Below the pieces are notes generated by a model, which saw nothing but the letters and a program-made list of their open reading frames with translations, was not told the DNA's origin and ran no database searches. DNA of 64,000 nt from Rostratula benghalensis (lineage: Eukaryota > Chordata > Aves > Charadriiformes > Rostratulidae). The position numbers were made by a program, and so were the translations under genes. Shown here one piece after another: positions 47,696-59,100 of the stretch (within the stretch, counting starts at the first letter, position 1; every line of letters begins with the position of its first letter). The stretch lies in NCBI GenBank assembly GCA_013399305.1, contig VXAI01000092.1:1993289-2057288 (forward strand), written 5' to 3'.

Positions 47696-50476
47696 TGAAG
47701 TGATTCCATTGTCGTATCAGGATCAAGAGATAAACAGCCTTCAGTTGGGCAGGATGCCAATGATTCAGGGTAAGACACTGGAAGAAGCAAGACAGGAACT
47801 CACAGTCTATCCCTAACTCTGGCACGAGCTCTGGGACCCCAGTGTGGCACATCTATGTCTTAGAGCAAACAGGATGAAAATTCCCGGTATATTAGTTACG
47901 ATGAAACTTGCTCAGTTAAGTTAGATGTAAATGAAAAGCAACTCATCAGTGCTGAGAAGCAGCTGAATGCTTTCAACTGTACAGTCCAAATACAGCTTCA
48001 ATCTCTCAGTTAGTCTATGAGGAGGGACTTCTTGCCCATACAGAGCGTATTGCAGGATTGTGGCCAAAACAAGCAAAATTCTTCTGAAGCACTGAAGACA
48101 TAAATGATTTTTGTAACATAATATTTGTATCAGAGCGTGCCACCATATATATTGGTTTTGCCATGTTCTGGAGAAAGCAATTCATAGGATCTTTACCATT
48201 TGTCCCAGAATAACTGTACCCCCAAGCCAAGGACATCAAATGTGCACCTCCAGCTCCGGCTGATAAGCCAGCACCCCAGCTACAACATCCTGTACCTGTT
48301 GCTGGTATGTGTTCTGGTCTAGAATAATTTTGGGGAGGAGGATAAAAAGGGAAACTCTGTGTTTACAACGGAAAAAAGGAAACCATCTGTGACAGGGTTG
48401 GGGTTTTTTTTGAGCATCGGCTGTTTGAGCACTGCTCCGAAGTTTGTAATGCCAGAAGTGGTCCCAGCAGAAATGGATTAGTGGGCAGAGAACAAGTGAG
48501 CAGGTCAAAAGGTGAAAAATAAATGCAATTTATCACATGCCTGTGCTGTTTATCACCTGGTTAGAGAAATTAAGGAAATCATATGGATATCCTCTCTGCA
48601 CGAGATGACCCTACGCACATACAATCTGACCTACCGCTCTGGGTTAGCTTGTTAAACATGTGTAAAGGGATGGTGAACTAGACCCAGCTAGTTTGCATTA
48701 TCTGGCAGGCTCCTGTTTGGGGAGTAAACATATGTCAATAGGTTTAACATGACCAATCTTTACAGTAAAGGGCTGGAGAGGAGATTTCATACCCAGACTG
48801 GAAAATTTCCATGGCAGTTTTACAATTCAGAAAATATACATATCACACAGGCACATATGCAGTAAGCACAAAAGATTAGCATTAGAACTGACAACTTGTA
48901 AGCCAAGTTTTAGCTTTATGTGATTCAAACCAGCTGAGTGATAAATTAAAATAAAAACAAATGCCAGCAGCTCCTTAGCGCTAGTGGGATTGGTGGGTGC
49001 TCCTGTCATGAGAGCCTGGTGCATACATATTGTTATAATTGGCTGGGTGGAGGTGGTAGAAAAAACGTGACTCTTCCAAGGCAGTGTTGGCACTGACAAT
49101 AATTGTTAACAGATTTAGTTTCCTATTCACCTCTTTTTTCCCCTATACCTCCCTCTTAACCTATCAGCAGATTTTATTTTTGAGTTATTAGAAATCTCAT
49201 CCTTCTTTTATTGATTCTTGCAAGTTGCCAGCCAGCCACTAATTGCTTCCAGCTCTGATGTATCAAAATTACTGATTTCCTTTTAGATACTTTAATCATT
49301 CATATATCTTCCCCTCCATCCCTCTATCCCCTTTTGACTTTCTTTGGCTTCAGATTTTCTCAGAGGAGCTGTCAGCTTAGTTAACCCTAGTCATTCTAGC
49401 CAAATACTGCTCTCATTTCTATGGCAAAGAGGTAGTCAAGAACTGTTGATAAATGTAAATCTTCATCTAACTCAACCCCAGCATGAGTGCTCCGAATCAA
49501 AATACTGTGAATTTGAACACCTATTTCATGTGCTGTCCAGGTGTACATATATATTTATACATACGTGTGCACACATACATACACACACATAGACATATAT
49601 GCATATATACACATAAAGTGAACATGTGTGCTTATACGTAAATATACATAAATATAGCATACAAAAAAATGCATGTGCATAGCTGTGTGTAAAAAATAAT
49701 GGAAGTTCTTTTATTTAAGGTCTGGTCACTACTCCTTTCTGCCTCTCTGCTGTAAGGCTCCTTGAGCAGAACAAACATCATTGCACTGAGACTGCTGGAG
49801 TCACCCAAAAGTCACAGATTGGTAGGTCACCACGCATCAGCTGAGCAGTAAGAGATGCTGACAGATGCCTCGCTAACCCAGGGCAAAGGGAAGGCGAGGT
49901 GACTGCTTACAAGAGCTCTCTGACTGTGAGCAAAGATAACTTGAATTACATCACGTTAGCTGGGCACTAGAAATGTGCAGACAGGATGCTGCTGGGGCAC
50001 TGCCAGCTGAACAACTTGTCAAGAAGAAGTAGTAGCTGGTGCCATGAGCCTGCACTCTGCCCCACCGACCAGGGCCCTTCTCCCACTGCTCCACACAAGA
50101 ATGCCAGTACATCCCCCTGTCTTCTCCTGCCTCAGACCACCAGCACGGCTGCTCCATGTTCCTCTGACCCTGGCAGAACATATGGTTGCTGAAGGAGAGC
50201 TCTCCTGCTTTGCTCGTGACAGCAAAGGGACCTCAGTACTGCTGTGATTTGAAGCCAGAGGACTCCAGGAGCATGGGACCTGCAGGGTGCCTGCTCTGCA
50301 GTGTGAAGCAAAGCAGTAAAACCCAGAGACTGATGACAACGTGCCATTTTCATGAGGTCATGAGGCTGTTTTCTTTTCCATCCCCATCAATTTTCATTGC
50401 CTCTTCTTCACCATGAATGTCTGAGGAGGAAAAAAGAGAAAACACCAGAGCAAGTTTTACCCCCTTCAAAAATCAC
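47696..50476. other. Gene-free stretch with a TA/CA microsatellite
   Basis: No recognised gene. A degenerate CA/TA repeat lies at 49541-49665. Overlapping ORFs between 49951 and 50416 on both strands are in GC-richer DNA and have no motif. Confidence 0.5.
49541..49665 (+). repeat. Degenerate (CA/TA)n microsatellite
   Basis: Alternating purine-pyrimidine sequence made of CACATA, TATACA and CACACA words over about 125 bases. It is interrupted, so an old microsatellite. Confidence 0.8.
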
Positions 50477-51330
50477 AGCATCACAGAATCATAGAATCTT
50501 CATTGTTGGAAAGGAGCTCTGAAATCATCAAGTCCAACCACACACACACAAAAGAACCCTACAATCTCAGCTGCTAGAGCATGCCCTGAAGTGCCACATC
50601 TACACTTTTCTTAAATACCTTCAGCGATTTAAATACCTCAACCACCTCCCCAGGCAGGCTGTTCCAGTGCCTGACCACTTTTTAAGTAAAGTAATTCTTC
50701 CTAATATCTAATTTAAAACCCCCCTTGCTGCAACTTCAGACCATTTCCTCTGGTCCTGTCATTATTCACTTGGGAGAAGACACCAACACCCACCTCTCTA
50801 CAACCTCCTTTCACCAGAGGATGATGTGGTCTCCCCTCAACCTCCTCTTCTCTAAACTTAACATCCCCAGTTCCCTCAGCCTCTCCTCATGTTACTTGTT
50901 CTCTAGACCCCTCACCAGCTTGGTAATTCTCCTCTGGACATGGTCCAGCACTTCAATGTCCTTCTTGTAGTGAGGGGCCCAAAACTGAACAAAGTACTCA
51001 AGGCGAGGCACGATCACTTCTCTTCTGCTGGCCACACTATTCCTGATACAAGCCAAGAGGCTGTTGGCCTTCTTGGCTGCATGGTCACACTGCTGGCTCA
51101 TGGTAAGCTGGCTACCCGCCAGCACCCCCAAGTCCTTTTCTGCTGGGCAGCTCTTCCACAAGCCTGTAGCGTTGCTTGGGGTTGGAGGCTGAACACCCTG
51201 GGGGTAGCTTTCCAACTATTGAAGACAGAGGCAAAGAAGGCATTAAGTACCTCAGCCTTCTCCTCATCCTTCATTAGTCCAGAACAGGTCCTAAATACTG
51301 AACTTTCCTTCTTATGGATCAGAGCTGGTC
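50477..51330 (-). mobile_element. CR1 LINE with internal deletion of the RT core
   Basis: The 3' part (50477 to about 51185) has the octamer tail and the ORF2 C terminus, with [25 protein letters not shown] and [11 protein letters not shown] blocks. Directly beyond it in the same orientation (about 51215-51330) lies the pre-RT block MKDEEKAEVLNAFFASVF, which in a full CR1 is separated from the C terminus by the whole reverse transcriptase. The order is co-linear, so the simplest reading is an internal deletion. The junction lies within 51185-51235. A CA run at 50539-50551 sits inside the 3' end. Confidence 0.9.
50892..51215 (-). pseudogene. CR1 ORF2 C-terminal fragment
   Basis: A 107-codon piece with [20 protein letters not shown] and the C-terminal CR1 blocks. 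The N-terminal residues are out of the CR1 frame, since the DNA there matches NPKQRYRL in another frame. It is a remnant of ORF2, not a gene. Confidence 0.88.
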
Positions 51331-51396
51331 CCAGATGAAAAACTTCTCTGCCCCTTCCACGCTTGCTCCTGACTCCCTGGAGACACAGGCATGGGC

Positions 51397-51414
51397 GGGG
51401 GGGGGGGGGGGGGG
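51397..51414 (+). repeat. Poly-G run, 18 bases
   Basis: Eighteen G in a row, just outside the upper end of the CR1 copy. Such runs are uncommon in this AT-rich window and are often length-unstable or misread. Confidence 0.85.
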
Positions 51415-54400
51415 ATGCAGGAGGGGAAGTCACCCCATGGTGCTGCCTTTGCACAGGCCTGGTTCCCTGGGCTAGAAAAGCCCATCGCAGCCCACTTAGG
51501 TCTTTGTCCTGGGAAGCACACCACTTAATCCAAACACCCAGTCCTGCACTTCCCACCCATCCCTGAGACATCTTGGCAGCATGGCCAGGCAGCTGCCAGC
51601 ACTGCAGGCCCAGCCAGCTGCAGACTGGGGCTTTCCAGGCTCTCAGCCCTTGTTCAGCCTTTTGAGAGGCTGGCATTACTCTCATGTCACTGAGGGGTCC
51701 AAATCATTCTTGGGAAACAAAGAGAAATTTTCCCAGGCAAAATTCAAAATGCAAAAACTGTCAAAAATTCAGTGTTTTCAGCTTCCAGCAGCACTTTTAA
51801 AAATGCATAAGCCATAAATAAATGAATACAGGACCTAGGGGTACATGAGGACATTCTTTCGTTTCCTGTTACATGGCAGCTCCCCCTTCAGACCTTGCCT
51901 AAACTACCTCATTGCTATATTGAAAGCAGCTAGTGGCAGCTGTTAAACATATGGTTTGATTTTAGGGATCAGTCCCAGGCATGCAAATTAGTTTTCGCAT
52001 GGGTTAAATGCAAGTAGCAATTAAGCTCCTCTTTGCATAGTGAGAACAGAAGTTGCTGCCCAAAGCGAGAAGGCCAGGAGTCCTCAAGGTGCACTCCTGA
52101 GTGCAGGCACAAAAGTGAAGGGATGGACTGGTTGCAGCTGTGTGCATTAGTAAAGCACAGACCTAACGATCATCATGGTTTTGGGAGAAAACCACACTCC
52201 TTTCAGCTATGATATTGACTGGAAAAGAAAGCGTGTTGAGAGTAAAAAGCAAAGTCTGGTCTGTCGAAGTCTAATACTGCCTTGTCCTCTTCAGAGCAGT
52301 TCTTCAAAATAAGCAATATAAGATGTTTTAAAGAGCTAAGTTTAAGAAAAAGGAAGAAGAAAGGAATTTAAACACTCTGAATGGACATGTCTATTTTCCA
52401 TAAGACAATTCCAGTCTTATGTAGTTTGCTTTGGTTGTATGTTTACCACAGGAAGCATGCTCAGGTTTCACAGAGTGACAGTCACCATCCTGGGATGATG
52501 TAGATAACAAGTATGTATGACGAAATAAATTGGTTTGAAGGACTGAATATTCCTTTTCATGTAACAGTTGAGCATTTTGTGCACAGTTTAGAAGATTTGT
52601 TACCAATGAGAAGCACGTGTCTCTGGAAAAAATTCTGTTTAATATTAAATTTTCAGGATGTTGATAAAACCACCTTTATTTTGATTGACCTCATGTTTTT
52701 CAGACTGTAATGATGAATCGTCCATGATGATCAACGTGATACTCCACTACAGTTAGAGCTAACTTGGTGCAAGACATCAGGCTCTGAAAATCCCTTTTCC
52801 ACTGCATTTATGCAGCAGTGGTTGTGACTCTAATAGTAAGAGAGAGCTAGTGTACCTCTGTGTGTCCTGAATTTAAAATAAAAAACTTGTTCAATCCAGG
52901 CAAAGCAAATACTCTGCCAAGACTGGATACATGGTTCCTGTCCCAGCTGATAAGTTAGTATAGCTTTCCAGTTCAGCAAAAACTTCAATTTCTTCTGAGC
53001 TCTGAAAAACTAAATCAGAGTAAGCAAATAGCCAAGGAGGAGCAATTCTATTTTCAAGTCCACACATTCACCCTTGAAATTGCACTTGACCTTGAATTCT
53101 TGTCCTGTTTCTGTGGCAGAACCGTGATTCTTGAGTGATATTTCAGCCAAAAGAGAACTTTTGGACTTTTTTTTTTTGCCTGCAACTTTCTAAGTATGTC
53201 ACTGTATCACTGACAGGTGACACTTGACAGATAAAGTGGGATGCTACAACTGGGAAAAAAAAAAAAAAAGCCCGAGTATTGCAGAAGATTCTTCTTTTCA
53301 AATTGAGCAGGGGGAACAGTTACCCTTTTTGAATCACAGCGGGGCTCTGGCTGGGTAATTTAAAAGATTTGCTGTCTGAGAAAGCACATTTTAAAATTCC
53401 TTTTCTTTCTTCAGCTATCAAGATACCACTGGGACTTCACCAAGTCCATAGATCTGCTGCATAATGTGTGAATGGCCATATCTCACCATGGAGTCAAGAG
53501 TTGAGCTGCTATGAGTACAACATAAATAAGACCAAAATCAGAGTTGACTTGTGAGGGGAGACATAACGGCTGTGAGTAAAAGCAGGAAGGCGGGGGTGGA
53601 GAAATCAGACGGGTAAAATGCAAGACAGCAATATGTGTTGGCTAGATGGATTAGCAACTTCCAGTGTCATCTAAACTGGCTTTATCAAACCCTGCTTATC
53701 ATTTGGAAAATGGCAGTTCATTTAGGTCATCTCAAAATTACTAAAGGAAGAGGTGGCACAGTTTACTCAGACTTCCTGTATTGTAAGTCTCTGTATGGAC
53801 ATTTCAGGTCATCCCAAGTATTGCTGTATCACTCTGGAATAAGAAAATCCACTGGAATTAGTATATTTACTGCAGGTTTACACTGGCATCACTGAGCAGA
53901 ATCCCTGTCTGAAAGATTTCAAAAGTGATGTTTCACAAACAGTGGCATGATCTGAACTCTGTAATACAGATTAAGGTCAAATAAATCCTTACGTAGTAGC
54001 AACTAGAGATTTATGTTTTACCCTTTTTCATGTCCAAAGGACTGTATTACTGTGCCCTCTTTTCTGCTATTACAACAGCCCTACAGAGGACTGAAAAAAA
54101 AATTTAATTCTCAAACGTTCTTTCTCATCAGTATGGGAGATAGCACTAGAAATTATTAAAGCTGCACATTTAAAAATTAATGTATAGCAGTATCAACAGG
54201 AATAAGCAAAAAATTTCTCTTAGTCACTGGACAGGATCAGCGTGCTTTAAGTGGAAACATAAAAGGAAAGGGAAACAAAACAGAGCCTGCATCACTTAAA
54301 TGCCATTGGTTTCAGCATCACTCCAAGGCGTTAAAGCAAGGGCTCATCCCTGACACAAATAAACCTTATCCCTTCCACTTGCTGGTTTTTTGTATTTCAG

Positions 54401-54629
54401 AGCTTCTGCAATGCAGAGCACATGTGAATCTTTTGTCCTAGTAGCATTCCATGTGTTGACTTTTTTGTTTATTTGCTGGAGGTAGTGAGGGGCTTGATGT
54501 ACCAGCACACCTACCTGACAGGGGAAATTGCTCCTCAGCTTCTTGCTATCCCTGACCAGGGATACGAGGCCAGACCTCATACAACAGCCAGAGTCCAGCC
54601 CAGCAGCAGCAAGGAGTTTACCCTAGGGA
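51415..54629. other. Gene-free stretch
   Basis: No gene or interspersed repeat recognised. A 15-base A run lies at 53255-53269. Possible C/D snoRNA-like boxes near 52709 were rejected. Confidence 0.5.
53255..53269 (+). repeat. Poly-A run, 15 bases
   Basis: Uninterrupted A run with no recognised retroposon next to it. Confidence 0.9.
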
Positions 54630-54829
54630 TGAATTAGGTTAGGTGCCCTAGCAGCAGCTTTATTTGACAGTACACTGTACAATTTAAATACGATAACATC
54701 TCATTTTTTTATAGTTACATGGTAGTATTTCAGCTAAGAGGTATTTTTAGCTTGGGGAAAACAGGAATATGAGACTGCTGGACTCATTGAGTTGGTTTCC
54801 CGCTAGGACTCCCCCATAAGTATACCAAC
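54630..54829 (-). other. Possible solo LTR-like or promoter-like segment (weak)
   Basis: On the minus strand the segment can be read as starting TGTTGGTATAC, with TATAAA at 54713-54708 and AATAAA at 54664-54659, 49 bases apart. A TATA box followed closely by a polyadenylation signal is the usual order inside a retroviral LTR. No clear terminal CA, primer-binding site, target duplication or known LTR family was recognised. Both hexamers are common by chance in AT-rich DNA. Confidence 0.15.
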
Positions 54830-54873
54830 ATCCACCTGAACAGCACAGCTGCCACCCCCACAACACCTACGGA

Positions 54874-54892
54874 GGAGTTCTTCCAGAACTCC
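54874..54892. repeat. Perfect 8-bp inverted repeat, 3-base spacer
   Basis: GGAGTTCT and AGAACTCC flank TCC. It contains TTCCAGAA, which resembles a heat-shock or STAT half-site pair, but there is no promoter context to support that role. Confidence 0.7.
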
Positions 54893-56004
54893 CCCACCCT
54901 CATGAATACAAACAACCTGTTGATATATGGTTACAAAATAATTCTATGTTCATTCAGAACCAATTGATAGGCAATCATTACAGTTTATTATTTAAATGAG
55001 CTTCTCACCCTTCTACTTCATGGCCTCTCTCAGGCTTCTTTTTTTTTTTTTTTTAATGAACTGAAAACTGTGCTAAATCTTCTCATGTGGTATATACCTT
55101 TGTCCTTTTAGCAGATCTCCTCTGCCCCTGTTTTTGTCTTAACACACCATACATCACAACTGTAATGTGAAGACTTGCCAGGCACTTGTGCAATGTAGCA
55201 GCATTTCCTTCCTGCAAATGCCTCACCTTTACTTTGTTCATGCTGTTATTACTTTAGTGCATTGTAATTATTCTGCAACTAATACATTGTCCTTGTCTGA
55301 TGCTTTACCCATTTAATAAGCTCAACAAGTTTTCACAGATTAATTAATGCTGAATAACTGACTTTTCATTTTGTACTACTGATCTTGGTCTTATTTCTCC
55401 CCATCCTACCTTCTGCATGTTGTTACTGCTATTTGTACAATATTCTGAATTTATGTTATTAAATGGTGCCCTCTTCCAGCCAATCGTTTCTGGTTGAAGT
55501 CAAATAATTGGTATCTCCTCAGAAGCTAAAGATAAAACTCCTACCACTTTTCAATTGGCTAGCCTAGATGCAGTCTAACTTTGTTAGCTGATCACGTGAA
55601 CAAGAATATTGTGAAACACTGGCAAACTGCTGCCATGTTTCACATATAAGCCTGTGAGCAATCACAGGTGGGAAAAGGTATACGTGTAGCCAGTGGAGTG
55701 GAAATCTGTGCTCAGTCTTAACAGCTATCCAGTTAATACTAATGAATAGATAGCACCTGAAGAAAGCACACATGAATGTGTCTTTTTAGAGCAGACTTAG
55801 ATTTCTGGTGCATATGTGAGACTTTGTACAGACTCTTGAAACTGTCATAACTTCAGAAAAATTTGTTTGCACACCACTCAGGCATAGCACCCTCAGGGCT
55901 GCCTGTACTGGATTCTCTCTTTTGAGGGGCAGAATGTGACTTTTATTATTTCTCACAGGGTTTCAAGAGACTTTCATGTAATTACAGAACAAATGTAATT
56001 TTTT
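54893..56004. other. Gene-free stretch
   Basis: Nothing recognised apart from a 16-base T run at 55039-55054. Confidence 0.5.
55039..55054 (+). repeat. Poly-T run, 16 bases
   Basis: Uninterrupted T run with no recognised retroposon body next to it. Confidence 0.9.
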
Positions 56005-56175
56005 CAAGTGGGAAGGGGCCACGGTTGGCCAAGGCCTTGCCCAACATCCTGTTCAAAAGCTAAATCAACACCAAATTCAGACCAGGTTGTTCAGGGTTCC
56101 ATCACGGTCAGGTCTGGAAACCCTCCCAGGACAGAGACTGCACAGGCTCTCTGGCAGCCTGATGCGCTGCTGGAC
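56005..56175 (-). mobile_element. Old CR1 LINE 3' end fragment
   Basis: The plus strand follows the reverse-complemented CR1 3' region at low identity: GGGAAGGGGCC, then CAACATCCTGTTCAAAAGC, CCAGGTTGTTCAGGG, and CACAGGCTCTCTGGCAGCCTG. The order and spacing fit CR1. The octamer tail is gone and substitutions are many, so it is an ancient copy. Confidence 0.65.
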
Positions 56176-59100
56176 TCTTCTCATCTTGGAAGCATTATTA
56201 TGTATGCAAATGTCTCTTAATTCAGTTTATGACATTTTTACATTCTCCAGAATCCAGTCCTCCTTATCTCCATTCAACAGTTTCTGACATGTTTGAAGAG
56301 GGAGGGCAGTCAGACTTCTGGTAAATAGAGTCAGCACAGGGGGGATCGCCAAGGGAAATGGAAGAACAGCCAGCAGGGGGGCGAATGACATGAGCTGGTG
56401 AGGGCAGGTGAGGAAGAACTGAATTTCTACTGCAGTTGTGCAACGTAGTCGAAAATGGGGAAAACTTAAAATACCTTAATCTAACAGCTAGAGGAAAACG
56501 TGAAATGAAGCTTGTTTTCCTCACAACATACCCATGTGGTATGCAAATCATATTGCAAAAAAGTTACCCCTCTGCTTGTTTCTCAAGCATGTAGTAGATG
56601 TGAGGGGACCAGGACTGTCCAACAACTGTATCCACACCAACCCCCAAGGTAACTCAATTCAAACCCCTTCTTCTGCTACAAAAGCTGCCTTGCCAGATGG
56701 TTTGTCCTTCCTCCTCCTGTTTGGGACAGAGCTGACTCCTAGCAGGCTGGGAACGAGCCCAGCACCAGCCCAGCCAGGGGTATCTTCTTGGAAGAGGTTC
56801 TTTAAATAAATTTTACAGCCCATCTTGCCCATGAAATTACTGTTTGTAATTTTTCTATTTATCAGATCAGCATAATAGACTGGCACAGCTTGTCAAATAA
56901 GGTGGCAAACAGAAAGCTAGGGTCCAAATTCACTCTTCAATTTGAAATGCAAAGTGTAATACTTTACAGGAATCCGGAGGGCTAATGTAACAAGGAATGT
57001 ATTCTCCCATGAAATGAAGGATTAATTTCAAAACACACTGACACTTTGGTGTAGAGCAGTGACTTCATCAGCATAGACAAAAATAAGAAAAAATATTTCT
57101 TAGAAGATAGTGCCTCTGGGCTGGTTCATCATATGCCACAAATTTGGATTGAACAGAGCTACAATATCTCTTACCAGTTCCAAATTCACCTATCTCCCAT
57201 GGCCTGGAGCATTATAAAATATTTCCAAATTTTATATTTCCTAATATTTTCCAAATGTCAGGATTTTAGGGGAAGGAGATTATATTTTCCCTTTTCCTTT
57301 CTTCTGCTTTTTACCACTCAACAGTCTTGCATAAGGTTTTCTTCTTGATTTGACAGAGAAACTCTAATAAAAGCAAAAAAGCTGATCTGTTCGTTCTTGC
57401 TAGCCAACATTGTAAAATGTCAGCCAGAGGGGGAACTATTAAAGAATTGGGTAGTAAAAATCTGCAGTCTTAGAAAACCAGATATAAAATAAATGACAGG
57501 AAGGAAACTTCCTGCTCAGTACTGTGGAAAGTGGCTACCGTTCAATGCCAAGTTCAAAGTAATAGCAAGGAAAAGTGACTGTTATTAATTTCCACAGTCT
57601 CGATTCGTTTTTTCATTCTCATAGTGACAACTTTCTTTAAATGTCCTCCTAGCACCAAGTTAAATTATCTACTTGAGACTGGGGGAAAATAACATTCATA
57701 TGCTAAAATTTCATTCATTTCTGCAGTAGTGATATGTTCTTTTTACTCAGTTTCACTGTGAAGAGTGAACCAGAGGCTCATAAGCCACATCTCTACTGTC
57801 TCTCACAGCTGGGCCAAAGCCTACACCACAGGCAAAGGGCATCTCACTTGGGCACTGCTCAACACAGCTTATTGCTTGGATCTCACCTTCCTACTGGGGG
57901 AATTATTTCACCACAGAGGGAAGTCAATGACTAATTAGTGTTCATACCTCATAGGCAAGGAGGGCACCAGGTTGTGTGAAAAGCTGGGAGATTCAGCTCA
58001 GCACAGCAGAGAAACCCAGAGCTGGGATGTCTCCTGACTATTGCACTCTGCAACCTTTTTCTGTAGGAAAAGACATGTAGGATGTCTTATATATATAATC
58101 AAAATTATTTGCTAATCAAGACCCATGAATACCTCTCAGGACCCTACCTGCCCATGGGTGGTTTTACTGGGGCAGCAAGAAGCAACATTCATAACTGTAA
58201 TGGGGTGAATTAAGTCAGAATGAGTGCAAAGATGAACTGACCTGGATGGAGGTAGCTCTTGGAGTAAGGCCCAGTGATGCATCACTCCGCTTCATGTTGG
58301 GTATTGAGCTAAGTGCCCAAAGTTAGAAACGATGAAGAGACCTAACCTGTGGCCATGGAGCACTTCCCAGTATGCAGAAGGGAGACAAGCATGTTCCAGC
58401 CAGTCCCTGGTTTGGGCAACTGAAGGACCAGACCCCCTGTGAGTCAGGAAACCTTTCTGATGTGCAGTTACGTGGAGACCCCATGTGTTCATGAGAAAGC
58501 ACCAGATGCTTAGAGTTATGAAGGTTTTAGGTAAAATGCTTTCAAAAATAACCTGTCTTGTCATTGGGAACTGAGGTTAACTAGTTAAGCTGAGCTTTTA
58601 ACTGAGACCCTTCAGGCTATTTGCCTAAATTTCAGCGGAGTGTATCCAGGCCCCAACGCACTAATTCTTCTGGTTAACTGCAGACATAGCAACTTTCATT
58701 ATTTCCATGAAAACACTTGCTAGTCAGTCTTTTCCATACAATATCTGCTGGCAGCACAGACAGAAGAGTGCTCTTACAATAACAAGACAGAAGAAAGTTC
58801 AGGCAAAGATTTGAATAATATGTTTTGCAGTACTTAATCAGGCCTGTTAAACTCAATTCAAAATATACCAAAACAATGCTCTTTTTTGTGAGGTCTGTAT
58901 CTCTGTTTCTTAAGAGCAATTATCTTAAAGAATAAGCTAATTTATTTTTCATGCTACTAGCCATTAATAGATCTGCAAAACCCCACTACTTGCATAGTTC
59001 TGTTAGTATAAGCTCCTGTAAACTCAATATAGCCCTACAGCTCTGTGGCTGGACTTTATCCTAACTTGGCTCCTTAGCCATCTCTCAAAAAAGATGATAC

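Noticed and set aside
52705..52795. C-box-like ATGATGA words followed by CTGA about 80 bases later, suggesting a C/D snoRNA
   Set aside because: No terminal stem can be paired around the boxes and no C'/D' pair is convincing; the words are short and expected by chance.
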